Assembly: GCF_026213295.1 (NCBI RefSeq)
Contig: NC_079412.1
Coordinates: 3,985,813-4,049,812, forward strand
From: Gadus chalcogrammus
Lineage: Eukaryota > Chordata > Actinopteri > Gadiformes > Gadidae
Direction of reading: 5' to 3'
Length of the DNA: 64,000 nt
The position numbers and the translations under genes were made by a program. How positions within the stretch are numbered: the first letter of the stretch is position 1; every line of letters starts with the position of its first letter. Under the pieces are notes generated by a model. It ran no database searches. It had not been told where the DNA came from and saw nothing but the letters and a program-made list of their open reading frames with translations. Of the stretch, positions 17,685 through 28,165 are shown piece by piece.

Positions 17685-20105
17685 TTAGAACTCCTCTGAG
17701 GCCTCAGAGATTACGTCCTCCGAAGAGGAGGAGGACGCAACATCGGAGTCCCTTCTGTCAGAGAAACCACTCGCCGGTGGAACTGTAGCGGACTGGCGGG
17801 AGGACGGGGCAGGTTGGACAGGCTGGGATCGGTGGAAGTCAGAGATAAGGCGGGGGTCCATGATGAAGCGAGCCGGAACCCAGGAGCGCTCCTCCGGACC
17901 GTACCCCTCCCAGTCCACCAGATACTGGACCCCACGTCCACGGCGGCGGGAGCGGAGGAGACGCCGGACGGTGAACACCGGACCCCCGTCGACGAGCTGA
18001 GGGGGAGGAGGGGGCGGAACGGGAGGAGCCAGAGGACTCTCCTTGACAGGTTTGACCCTGGAGACATGGAAGGTGGGATGGATCCTCATGGAGCGAGGAA
18101 GCTGAAGGCGTACCGCCACAGGGTTAATGATGCGGATAATGGGGAATGGTCCAATGAACTTGGGAGCCAGCTTGCGACTCTCCACCTTGAGAGGTAGGTC
18201 ACGGGTGGAGAGCCAGACCTTCTGGCCAAGTCGGTAGGCAGGAGCCGGCGTGCGGTGCTTGTTGCCAGCAGAAGCGTGGCGATCTGCAGCCTTGGAGAGA
18301 GCAGAGCGCGCCCTGGTCCAGGTGCGTCGACAACGACGGATCAGGGCTTGGACCGAGGGGCAGGAAGACTCCCTCTCCAGGTCGGGGAATAGGGGTGGCA
18401 GGTACCCGTAGGCGCACTGAAAAGGAGAGAGACCGGTGGATGAACAGGTGAGGGTGTTATGCGCATATTCTACCCATACCAGTTGGTCAGACCAGGAGGC
18501 CGGGTTGCGGTTCACCAGGCATCGAAGGGTGGTCTCCAGGTCCTGATTAACCCTCTCGGTCTGTCCATTTGACTGGGGATGGAAGCCGGAAGATAGACTG
18601 ACGGTAGCCCCGACTAGGCTGCAGAACTCCCTCCAGAAGACAGAGGTGAACTGGGGACCCCGGTCAGAGACGACATCGGTGGGTAATCCATGGAGACGGA
18701 AGACGTGGTGGAGGAGCAGGTCCGCAGTCTCTCTGGCAGAGGGGAGTTTAGTAAGGGGGATGAAATGGGCCAGCTTACTAAATCGATCCACAAGGGTGAG
18801 GACGACAGTGTGGCCCTTGGACGCGGGAAGACCGGTCACGAAGTCCAGAGAGATGTGCGACCAGGGACGATGGGGGATGGGCAAGGGGTGCAGGAAGCCG
18901 GCAGGGAGGCGGCGAGAGGTCTTACACTGGTTACACACGGGACATGCGTTGACGAAGACCCGGACGTCCTCCTTCAGTGACGGCCACCAGAAGCGCCGTT
19001 GCAGGAAGTCCTGGGTCCGCTGGATGCCGGGATGGCAGGTGAGTCGGGAAGCGTGACCCCACTGGAGTACGTCGGAGCGGAGGGGGGCTGGAACAAACAG
19101 GCTGTCTGGGGGGCAGGAACTGGGAGCTGGCAGATTAAGGGAGGCGGTCCTTACCTTCTCCTCAATCTCCCAGGTGACAGCAGCGACAAGGCAGGAGGCT
19201 GGAACAATGGTGGAGGGTTCTGCCGTCTCATCAGGGGACTCGGGGAACTGTCGAGAAAGAGCGTCTGGTTTAGTGTTCCGAGAGCCAGGGCGATAGGACA
19301 GGGTGAAGTTAAACCGATCGAAAAACAATGACCAGCGGGCCTGTCTAGAGTTTTGTCTCTTGGCGGTTCGGATATAGTCCAGGTTTCGATGATCAGTCCA
19401 AACCAGGAACGGAACCCTGGTTCCCTCTAGCCAGTGCCGCCACTCCTCCTGGGCCAGCTTCACCGCCAGTAGCTCCCTGTTTCCAATATCATAATTTCTC
19501 TCCGGGGGGGTTAGGCGACGAGAGAAAAAAGCACACGGGTGGACCTTCTGGTCGGAGGATGAACGCTGGGAGAGGATCCCCCCTACTCCCACACCAGATG
19601 CGTCCACCTCCACAATGAACTGACGTTCAGGTTCAGGGATCAGGAGGATGGGGGAGGTGGTGAAGCGGGTCTTGAGGGCCTCGAAGGACTCTTGAGCAGC
19701 ATCAGACCAACGGAAAGGAACCTTGGGTGAGGTGAGGGCCGAGGCGATGGAGCTGAACCCTCGGATGAAACGCAGATAGAAGTTGGCGAACCCCAGGAAA
19801 CGCTGCAGCTGCTTGCGTGTCTCTGGGGTAGCCCAGGATGTCACAGCAGAGACCTTGGCTGGATCCATCTGAAGGCTGTCCTTAGCAATAATATATCCTA
19901 GGAAGGTGACGGAGGGGGCATGGAACTCGCACTTCTCCGCCTTGACGAACAAGGAGTTGTCCAGGAGGCGACGGAGAACGGAGCGGACGTGGGTGACGTG
20001 TTCCACGAGATTGCGGGAGAAAATCAGATGATGACCGGCTGGTTGGGTGTGGGCAGGAGCATGAACTGAATGGTCTCCCGGTGGCCTCCAGGCAGGAGCA
20101 TGCAC
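17685..20105 (-). pseudogene. pol: Chromovirus Pol: partial RT, RNase H, integrase, chromodomain
   Basis: An 806-codon frame. After about 28 unrelated residues it picks up reverse transcriptase just behind the active site ([18 protein letters not shown]), then [19 protein letters not shown] and [12 protein letters not shown]. RNase H follows with [26 protein letters not shown] and [10 protein letters not shown]. Integrase has a Zn-binding His/Cys region ending CPVCNQCK and the triad in [16 protein letters not shown] and SNGQTERVN. Near the C-terminus [20 protein letters not shown] is a chromodomain, known to steer chromovirus integration to chromatin marks. The fingers and palm with the YxDD aspartates are absent, so this Pol could cut and join DNA in principle but not synthesise it. 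Confidence 0.9.
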
Positions 20106-20563
20106 ACAGGATCTGTCCGGGAAGTTACCCTCCCCAGCACGTGTCCATCCAGGGCTCTGGCGGAGATCGGCACTGGCAGTCTCTCTGGATGGAGTCCCAG
20201 CCGAAGAGCGAGGGACCGATCCATGATGCTCTCGTCTGCCCCAGAATCGACAAGTGCGGTTATGGGATGGGAACCGGAGGGCAACAGGAGCTCACCGGAG
20301 AGAGTGGGTCTTGTGGAAGAGGCAGAGTCTGAGATGGAGCTCACCAGTATGCCTCTGGTTACTTGTGAGCTCTGGCTTTTTCCGGGCAATGATCGGCGAA
20401 GTGTCCAGACTGACCGCAGTACAGGCAGAGGTTCTGCCTCCGTCTTCTCTCTTTCTCCTCCGGGGTAAGATGGGTGCGACCCAGCTGCATTGGCTCCGGA
20501 TTCCCCATTCTCAGGGAAGCGGTTGGGGTCTGCGGCAGGAAGGCGGGGGTAGCCGGGAACCAA
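20024..20563 (-). pseudogene. Chromovirus aspartic protease region
   Basis: The frame carries [19 protein letters not shown] (about residue 105), the retropepsin-type DSGA active site, followed by [13 protein letters not shown] and ending PTPNQPVII at the deletion junction near 20,030. The sequence upstream of residue 60 is out of the gag frame. The protease would cleave Gag-Pol; it is separated from both gag and the rest of Pol by frame changes. Confidence 0.85.
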
Positions 20564-21302
20564 GAGCGAACAGGACTGCGTGGCGGAACCTCTGAACGCC
20601 TCTCCCTCCTGCGAGCCTGGATTCGGAGGTCGAGGCGGGTAGCAAGCTCGATCAGAGCTTCCAGTGATGATGGCGGGTCGTAGGCAACCAGCTCATGCTT
20701 GATGTACCCAGCCAGCCCTTGTAGGAAGACATCGCGGAGAGCGGCTGGGTTCCAATCACACATGGGAGCCCTGGTGCGGAAGTCGATGGCGTAGTCCGAA
20801 ACTGAACGACGTTCCTGGAACAGGGCTAACAACTCCCGCCCGGCCTCGGATCCCAGAGAACCGGTTCCGAAGACTCTCCTGAGCTCTTCGGCAAAGGAGC
20901 GGAAGGAGCGGCAGGCGGAGGTACCTCTCTGCCATTCAGCGGTGCCCCAAAGACGAGCCCGTCCGGAGAGATGATTTACGGCGTAAGCCACCCGGGCCTC
21001 TTCGGAGGCGAAAGTGAGTGGCTGAAGAGAGAAGAGAATTGTGCAATTGCACAGGAAGGCGTTGCAGGTGGTAGGATCACCATCGTAGCGTTCGGGGACT
21101 CCTACACTAGGCTCACGGGGTAGAGGAACCGGAGTCTCGTCGCCGCTGGAGCAGGAGGTGAAGGGATGGCGCCGGTCTGGACGTTCGCCAATTCCTGGCG
21201 GAGTCGTATCAGGTCTTGCTGTCCCTGAGCCGTGACGTCCATCACCTGCTGTAGCGCGCTCTCCATCCGGGAGATGCGGTCCTCCATCTGGGCTGGGTCC
21301 AT
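20359..21302 (-). pseudogene. gag: Chromovirus Gag
   Basis: Gag probably starts at the ATG ending at 21,302 (MDPAQMEDRISRMESALQQV), 18 bp inside the 5' LTR. That frame is lost near 21,120 and the protein continues in the frame 20,359-21,327: PERYDGDPTTCNAFLCNC, RSFAEELRRVFGTG, DYAIDFRTRA and SLEALIELATRLDLRI. It ends with one CCHC knuckle, CLYCGQSGHFADHC, then PEKARAHK. This is the usual sushi-ichi Gag layout and is related to the domesticated vertebrate RTL/PEG10 group by family knowledge. One frameshift separates the coiled-coil N-terminus from the rest. Confidence 0.88.
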
Positions 21303-21319
21303 TGTTGGCCAGATTGTTC

Positions 21320-21785
21320 TGTAACAAGCTCGTTTGGCTGAAGCCAAGTGCACAGACTGGCGACGAGCGCGGAACAGAGTCAATAGTTTATTTGGGTTCT
21401 GGATCGGCAAGCAGGATAGTCAGACAGGCAGGAATCAGGAACCGGCAGAATAGTCAGACAGGCGGGGATCAGGAACCGGCAGAGGAGTCAGACAGGCGGG
21501 GATCAGGAACCGGGAGAATAGTCAGACAGGCGGGGATCAGGAACCGGCAGAAGAGTCAGACAGGCGAGGATCAGGAACCGGGAGAATAGTCAGACAGGCA
21601 GGGATCAGAGAGCAGGCCGGAGCGGTGGTAGGTCAGGAGTAGAATCGCGGGAGAGCACTGTGAAACACAAGAGACAATCTGGCAGGGACTGATATAGGGG
21701 ATACACAGGTGAAGGTGGTTGGGTTAATTGGGAGTGATCAGGGTGTCTGGCAGGTGAATGAGAAAACCAGGGGCGGATCATGACA
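21320..21785 (-). repeat. 5' LTR of the sushi-ichi-like element
   Basis: 466 bp; five full 34-bp tandem units from 21,419 to about 21,588, one more than the partner LTR. Differences between the two LTRs also include an 18-bp gap near 21,690 and scattered substitutions. Confidence 0.92.
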
Positions 21786-21953
21786 CGATCGCACTACACA
21801 TCACACAACAATGGAACTAGGCTACACACAATTACCCCCCCCCCCCACAATAAACAACCACAAAGTAACCCAGGGGGTCCAAAGGTCCAAACCCCTATGA
21901 CAGTTGAACCCCCCAGAATCCCCTGAGCGACCCCGTAGGAGTCGCCACAATAT

Positions 21954-22404
21954 TGTGTTTCAGACAATAGTTTTGCGTAATTAACTGCTCAGGATTAAAG
22001 CTATTGGTACAGAGGTTCACAACTTTCAGTATCGTTTCTGATGATCATATTCATACTGCAGGCTTAACTACGTGAACAGTCAAGTGATTTTAAATAACAA
22101 TGTATGATTAACAGATGCTGCACAAATGCCAGCAACACGTTTGAAAATACTTCATCAGTATTATCTGCCAAAAAACACACAAAAATAAACAATCTTACAA
22201 TGGCCTCTTTCTTGACTTTGAATATACAAACTGATTGACAATATCATTTTAATACTATATATTCTATTTTGGATGACTTAAAATCTTTGTCAAATTATTT
22301 ATTTTCTACCATGAGCTCGGGAGATATTTTATGAACGGCACCCTCACAAGTATCACTGAAATTAGTTTAATTCTCAAATGTTTTGATGTTGTACGAAGCA
22401 AACA
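21954..22404. other. No gene seen
   Basis: A+T-rich spacer between the LTR-A copy and the 3' end of the next LINE. No motif recognised. Confidence 0.4.
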
Positions 22405-22872
22405 TTCAATTCAATTCAATGCAATTTTATTTGTGTAGCCCTTAATCACCATTACAGTCTCAAAGGGCCATATATTTGCAACACCCCCCTTTACCCATGC
22501 CCCCACACGGGCAAGAAAAAACTCCCTTGAAATCAGCAAGGAAGAAATCTTGAGAAGAAACGCGTTGTAGGGGATCCCTTCTTCCAGGGATGGTCAGGAG
22601 TGCAATGGGTGCCACAATTGACATACAGGTAAATACATGCACATTATATTAAAATGGTGATGGGTTTCTGGCCGGTTATCCATGAGGAGAGTCCAGGCAT
22701 CCAGTCCAGTACCCGCATCACGCTAGAACAGACAGAATAGTGAATTAGAACGGAAAAGTACATAGTGGGAATGTATAATGTAATAAGAAAAGCACAAGCA
22801 AACAGAGTGGTCTCCACTTCGCATCTGTCGTTTTTACACTCCAAATGCAAGATTGTAGAGGTGCGTTTTGAG

Positions 22873-24621
22873 CTATCCTTTGAATGGCTCCACAGAGTCA
22901 GCTTCCCTGATCGCTGATGGCAGCCTATTCCATAGGAAGGGGGCTCGATAGGCAAACGCTCTCTGTCCAGCCGATTTCTTTTTAACCTTCGGCAATGAAA
23001 AAAGTTGCACTGCAGATAACATTGGTCTGATTCTTGCAATGTTTCTCAGATGGAAAAAGGCAATTCTAGTTATACTTCTTATATGTTGGTCAAAGCATAG
23101 TTGAGGGTCAAACAGGACACCAAGATTTTTGACGGACGCACTCTGTGGGATGGCGAAGCCATCCAACCACAGAGAGACATCCTCAAACTCTTCCCGGTCC
23201 CGCTTCGAGCCGATAATTATCAGCTCTGTCTTCCCAGTGTTAAGCTGTAGGAAGTTTTGTGACATCCAGCCCTTTACAGCAGCCAGACAGGACTCAACCC
23301 TTTGAATCTGGGCCGAGTCCCCGGAATCTACAGGAAAGTAGAGCTGGGTATCATCCGCGTAGCAATGGAAACTAATTCCGAAGCTGCGGATAACATCGCC
23401 CAGGGGAAGCATGTAGATTGCAAAAAGTAATGGACCAAGGGCCGACCCTTGTGGTAAGCGTCATTTACAGTGCTTTGATTCTGAACCCTCATGAAGCACA
23501 AATTGGGTTCTATCTGTGAGGTACGATTCAAGCCAACCAAGAGCCGTACCCCCGAAATCAACATAGTGCTCAAGACGGTGAAGAAGAGTGCTGTGGTCGA
23601 TCGTATCGAATGCAGCGCTCAGGTCCAGCAGCACAAGCATTAAGCTTGTATTTTTATCCAAAGCAAGAAGGATGTCATTGACAACTCTTGTAATAGCAGT
23701 TTCAGTTGAGTGGAAATTCCTGAACCCCGACTGGAAAGGTTCGAAGAGATTGTTCCTCGTCAGATAATCAACGATTTGCTTTGCTACAATCCTTTCCTGT
23801 ACCTTGGACAGGAAGGGCAGATTCGATATAGGCCGATAGTTCCTGATTAATTCAGGATCTAGGCCAGGCTTTTTGAGTAGCGGTTTTAACACCGCAGCCT
23901 TGAAATTGGAAGGAACAATTCCTGTTGAAAACGAGAGATTCATAAGCGAGAGGATTGCAGGCCCCACCGTGGGAAGAAGTTCCTTAAGAACCCTGGAAGG
24001 GAGAGGATCCAACATACAAGTTGTTGGCTTTGATGCCTTTATCACCCTTTCAAGTTCCACCAAAGGAATTGCCTTGAACTCCAAGAGAGTTGCGTCAGAG
24101 TTCCCCATCCTACTTGGCAGGACCCCATCCTGCCCCACAGGATGTGTAGGACAAGTCGCACGGCAAGCATCAATTTCCTCTCTAATTGATTGAATCTTAT
24201 TCTCAAAGAAATCCATGAATTCACCTGCCACGATCGAGCAGCCTACGGTCTGAGTCTGTTTCTGAGTGAGACTCCTCACCGTGTCAAAAAGAAACGTAGG
24301 ATTGTTTCTATTCAAGTTGATGATACTGGAAAAGTAGGCGTTCCTGGCAATAGTCAGCGCACCCTTATAGGTGAGCAGACTGTTATGCCATGCAAGATGA
24401 AAGACCTCAAGTTTAGTCGAGCGCCATTTGCGTTCAAGGATCCTGCAGCTTCGTTTCAGAGTGCGCGTTTCTGCATTAAACCAGGGGGCTGGTTTTTTCA
24501 ATGTTCGTTTTTTAGTTACAATCGTGAATCGGAGCAACTGAATCAATGGCAACAGACAAGGCAATGTTGAGGTCATCAGTAAGGCACTCCACAGAACCAC
24601 TATAGTTACAAAGAGGTGCAA
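22873..24621 (-). pseudogene. LINE reverse transcriptase (two frames)
   Basis: The right frame (23,461-24,621) has the linker, then NYRPISNLPFLSKVQERIV, FQSGFRNFHSTETAI and LVLLDLSAAFDTIDHSTLL with the first catalytic Asp, ending LTDRTQFVLHEGSESKH. The left frame (22,873-23,412) continues with the paired Asp box [36 protein letters not shown] and a C-terminal segment with [15 protein letters not shown] frameshift around 23,410-23,460 separates them. Near the end, [19 protein letters not shown] is a typical C-terminal motif of this group. All three catalytic aspartates are preserved. Confidence 0.88.
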
Positions 24622-24635
24622 GTGAACCAGATAAC

Positions 24636-25515
24636 TTATCTGCCATAGCTGTAATGGTTGCAGGTGTGATGCGGCGACAGCTGAAAGTAGCTTGCTGATC
24701 GTTGCAGGGGCAGGATACCACCACCTGGAAAGTGAGCAAAAAGTGGTCTGATAAAGCTGAGGTGTAGGAAGAGACCACTAGCTGTGAAATGTCTACACCG
24801 CGGGTCAGAACGAGATCCAGCGTGTTTCCACCGATGTGTGTTGGGTGCTGGACGAGCCGTTTGAAGCCAAGTGTATCTGTAATGGACAGAAAAGCCCACC
24901 TGATGCGAGGGCATCAGATGGGTTATTCACATGAATGTTGAAATCCCCAATAAGCAAAATATTGTCTGAGTATGTAGCCAGATCAGCTGCAAAGTCAGAA
25001 AACTCATCAACAAAAACTGAATACGGTCCTGGGGGACGGTATACTACAGCTAAAACGAAAGAGTCTGGAACTCGTTTCGCTTCTCGGGGAGCTGAGGTGC
25101 AGAGCGCTAGCACCTCAAAGGATCTGAAAATATATCTATTCTTTGGCTTTAAATTAAGCTTAGAATTAGATATCAGGGCTACTCCACCACCTTTCTCAAC
25201 TTCTCCAGATACTTGGGTGCTAACGTAATGTGGTGGAGTAGCTTCGTTTAGGGCTAGAAACTCATCTGGTTTTAACCAGGTTTCACAAAGCCCCAGTATG
25301 TCGATCTTTTTATCAATAATTAGATCATGGACCAAGAGCGCTTTAGATGAAAGCGACCTTATGTTCATGAACCCTATTCTGAGTGCTTCCTTTTTATTAT
25401 TTTCAGAGGGAGTCCGTTTAACACTCAGCTCTGAAGCGGTCAAGGGGAAGCCGCGGTTTCGACATACTGGTTGCGGCCCTCGCCTGCGGGTTTTACACTT
25501 CGAGACAGCGCACAT
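24636..25515 (-). pseudogene. LINE APE endonuclease
   Basis: The frame 24,805-25,515 carries [29 protein letters not shown] (catalytic Glu), [31 protein letters not shown] and [11 protein letters not shown] (Asp/Asn). The remaining part with SDHFLLTF lies in other frames at 24,512-24,914, so there are frameshifts near 24,800 and 24,640. The endonuclease motif order is complete apart from these breaks. Confidence 0.85.
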
Positions 25516-26020
25516 ATAGGTACAGCGTTATTTTCAGAGGGAGACTGGTTAACACTCAGCTCTGAGGCGATCAATGGGATCACAAGAATTCGACATACTG
25601 GCCGCGGCCCTCGCCTGCGGGTTTTACACCTCGAGACAGTGCGAGGCCGCACCACCGTACATATAGGTACAGTGTTAATTTCAGGGGGAGTCCGGTTAGT
25701 TGTTAGTATTTGATTTGACGTGCGGTTTATCATGCGATTTGTCAAGCGATTTTGCACGCCTGTAAATATAGGTACAGCGTTAATTTCAGAGGGAGTGCGG
25801 TTAACACTCAGCTCTGTCATTAAATTTAACATGCGATTTGCCATGCGATTTTGCACGACCCTACATATAGGTACAGCGTTAATTTCAGACGGAGTGCGGT
25901 TAACACTCAGCTCTGTCATGTGATTTAACATGCGATTTGACATGCGGTTTTGCACCACCGTACATATAGGTACAGCGTTAATTTCAGAGGGAGTCCGGTT
26001 AACACTCAGCTCTGAAACAA
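25400..26020 (-). repeat. 5' tandem repeats of the LINE
   Basis: A unit containing aggtacagcgttaatttcag and ggttaacactcagctctg recurs at about 25,515, 25,664, 25,770, 25,868 and 25,967, with a partial unit near 25,400. Spacing varies from about 97 to 149 bp because some units carry an extra block. On the minus strand the units stay open and repeat the peptide phrase ELSVNRTPSEINAVPIC, and the last unit runs into the endonuclease frame. Confidence 0.85.
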
Positions 26021-26174
26021 TTGGTGCAATAGATCCTGGTTCAGCTAACCCACTCTGAAACATAGACTATCATGTTGCTAGCAGGTTTGCTACACTCCTG
26101 CAGCCCAGCGTACTGTGAGTGGATGAGTCACGCCTGGCTAAGACATCTAGGTAGCCCTTCCTTTTACAGTCCCC

Positions 26175-26412
26175 TAATTACTAGGTATTTACCCGGTACA
26201 TACATGGTAAATTATAGTGTATTACTGGGTAATTACCACTGGTAATAAGAAGGTAAATACAGAGGTAGTTACCCGGTAAATACATGGTAAATCATAGTGT
26301 ATTACTGGGTAATTACCACTGGTAATAAGAAGGTAAATACAGAGGAATTATCCGGTAAATTATAGTGTATTACTGTGTAATTACCACTGGTAATAAGAAG
26401 GTAAATACAGAG
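26175..26412. repeat. Tandem repeat, ~80-95-bp unit, three copies
   Basis: Three head-to-tail copies share gtgtattactgggtaattac and ccactggtaataagaaggta. The third is shortened by about 15 bp. The unit is made of short complementary words (ttac/gtaa). Confidence 0.85.
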
Positions 26413-26724
26413 GAATTACAGCTGATGTACCAAGTAAAACCTCCACTATTATCAACTCAACTAAGTAGCGTGTAGTTGTAACTGTTTTAGGTTCGTAATA
26501 ACTCCGACATTGTGTTCTTCCTAGGAAATTAGGCAACCAATTCTTAGAAACACCTATTATCCAAGGTTTATGTTGGTAACAGCCCAAATTTAATGATGTA
26601 CTATCTAGAAATTAGCATAGTACTTCCCAATAAAATACATTTTCTTAGCTACACCCATTTAGAAAGGGTTTATTCGATTTACCACTATGGAATTACTAAC
26701 CTGGTAACAACATCTGCAGGAATC

Positions 26725-27250
26725 TGTTTTCCTCTAGTGTCATGGTACATCTTCTTAAATACTGGGTACGAAGCAGTTTGTTTCCATGGTATTACCAGGT
26801 TCTTACCATATAATTTATAATAGATATATTCCATTATCCATGCAGTCAACACAAACATGTACCATGTACGTTCTGCGACATTACCAAGTAAAACACGACA
26901 ATTTACCCAGTAAGTAAGCTGAAATTGTACTGTAAAAGGAAGCCTCGTTTGTTTCCATGGTATTACCAGGTTCTTACCATATAATTTATAATAGATACAT
27001 TCCATTGTCCATGCAGTCAACACAAACTTGTACCATGTACGTTCTGCGACGTTACCAAGTAAAACACGACAATTTACCCAGTAATTAAGCTGAAACTGTA
27101 CTGTAAAAGGAAGCCTCGTTTGTTTCCATGGTATTACCAGGTTCTTACCATATAATTTATAATAGATACATTCCATTGTCCATGCAGTCAACACAAACTT
27201 GTACCATGTACGTTCTGCGACGTTACCAAGTAAAACACGACAATTAAATA
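26725..27250. repeat. Tandem repeat, ~183-bp unit, about 2.8 copies
   Basis: The phrase tgtttccatggtattaccag starts units at about 26,779, 26,949 and 27,120, and gtacgttctgcgac ends them. Units 2 and 3 are almost identical. The minus-strand 196-codon frame (26,685-27,275) is only a translation of this repeat and is not called as a gene. Confidence 0.85.
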
Positions 27251-27292
27251 TATTACAAATATAAAGTAAAAACAAGTGTTATCGCTATCTAT

Positions 27293-27327
27293 CATAATAC
27301 AGATAGCGATCCGCTATCTGTATTATG
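27293..27327. repeat. Perfect hairpin, 16-bp stem and 3-base loop
   Basis: cataatacagatagcg and its exact reverse complement flank the loop atc. An extra partial copy of the arm (atcgctatct) lies just upstream at 27,281-27,290. Confidence 0.9.
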
Positions 27328-27728
27328 TTATTTCGTCGTTTGGAAACATGTTTTCTGCATCGCGTCGTCTGTTGCCGTGCAGGTTGTCAGGTTGTCAGGA
27401 TGTAAACAAACGATGACGTAGGCCGGTACAATTTTCTCCCCCGGTACAATTTTAACGTGACACCGCCGCCGCTACCGGAGGCTTGGATCAGCTGGGGAAT
27501 CAGTTTTGAATATGCACACCTTTTTGAATCTGGATTCAGTGGATAAAACAAAGGAATTTATGGACTACCTTCACATCATTGGAGTATCTAAAAGGATTTC
27601 AAGTTTAGGGGGAAATAACCAACAGTGGGCGGCAGTAATACGCCATAGCTGCGTCAAGTCTGCCTAAATAAACGAAGAAGAAGAAGAAGAGCGGAAGTTG
27701 ACTGACGTCATTTTGAAAAGGGCACATC

Positions 27729-27742
27729 GTTTCCAGGGAAAC
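27729..27742 (+). promoter_or_regulatory. IFT74: Candidate RFX X-box of IFT74
   Basis: GTTTCCAGGGAAAC is a palindromic 14-mer with 6-bp half-sites, matching the X-box form (GTNNCC, two bases, GGNAAC) bound by RFX factors; only the second spacer base differs from the AT most often seen. RFX factors drive many intraflagellar transport genes. The site lies about 0.9 kb upstream of the coding ATG and about 145 bp before the best first-exon splice donor. Confidence 0.65.
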
Positions 27743-27887
27743 CGGAGTTCCTACCAACCTCCCATGTTTGCTTTTCCTAGTTGTGGTGCATATTAAGGTA
27801 ACAAACGCTTATTTATTCTCTTAATGGGATAACCTATATTTAAACGTAGGTTTTATATATTTAAAGCCAGTAAAGAATACTGCCGAG
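27743..27887 (+). other. IFT74: Candidate non-coding first exon of IFT74
   Basis: The start is not determinable; transcription is assumed to begin shortly after the X-box. A strong splice donor, GAG|gtaagt, follows at 27,888; a weaker alternative, AAG|gtaaca, is at 27,798. The first coding exon begins with a splice acceptor at 28,618, so a 5' untranslated exon must lie upstream. No coding sequence is expected here. Confidence 0.45.
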
Positions 27888-28069
27888 GTAAGTCCACATC
27901 GTTAGTTGTTAACGTCAAACTGAAGACAGTGACGGGTTTCAGCGGCCGCGTCAACACATCTAGGGCCATGAACATAGAGAAGTGTGATCACGATTGATGA
28001 CCGTCCTACAGTTTTGCAAGTTATGTGTCTGCCACTCAATCGCATCCTCTAATCATGAACGATGACCCT

Positions 28070-28165
28070 GCTGCAGTGTGACAGAGGCATGTCTGCTGCT
28101 ACAGTGAGAAAGACGCCTGTCTGCTGCTGCAATGAGACAGACGCATGTCTGCTGCTGCAGTGAAT
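28070..28165. repeat. Short tandem repeat, ~35-bp unit
   Basis: Three to four diverged units share ctgctgcagtgagacagacgc-like sequence with variants. It lies in IFT74 intron 1. Confidence 0.7.

Larger units (their letters stand above)
17161..21785 (-). mobile_element. Sushi-ichi-like Ty3/gypsy chromovirus with internal deletion
   Basis: A 4,625-bp element with LTRs at 17,161-17,610 and 21,320-21,785 and a 5-bp duplication cgatc (17,156-17,160 and 21,786-21,790). Gag, protease, the rear part of reverse transcriptase, RNase H, integrase and a C-terminal chromodomain follow on the minus strand. The gag frame is broken near 21,120, protease is in another frame than gag, and the region between protease and the RT palm, including the YxDD box, has been deleted near 20,030. 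The element therefore cannot move by itself. Confidence 0.92.
16986..21949 (-). mobile_element. LTR-A copy 2 (solo LTR), split by a gypsy element
   Basis: The pieces 16,986-17,160 and 21,791-21,949 join to a 334-bp LTR with ends TGTGGCGA and TCGCCACA. A 4-bp repeat, atat, flanks it (16,982-16,985 and 21,950-21,953). On the minus strand it has ttcaataaaggc, a polyadenylation signal, which fixes its orientation. No internal retroviral or retrotransposon region of its own is attached, so it is a solo LTR produced by recombination. The sushi-ichi-like element is inserted within it. Copies 1 and 3 are at 9,320-16,469 and 51,921-53,439. Confidence 0.8.
22405..26063 (-). mobile_element. L2/CR1-like LINE, nearly full length
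   Basis: Minus-strand LINE of about 3.7 kb. It starts near 26,063 with a 5' block of tandem repeats, then has an APE endonuclease, reverse transcriptase and a 3' untranslated region that ends in attcaattcaattcaat, a short repeat tail typical of L2-type LINEs. The coding frame is broken about three to four times. The FxDD-equivalent box is intact (YADDTQLYF). No target duplication was found. The clade is judged from the wording of the RT motifs. Confidence 0.85.

Noticed and set aside
25440..26063. 207-codon protein gene upstream of the LINE
   Set aside because: It is the LINE 5' tandem repeat; possible coding meaning is kept as a finding, not as a gene.
26685..27275. 196-codon repeated protein on the minus strand
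   Set aside because: The repeats follow the DNA tandem units exactly; no start context, no known motif.
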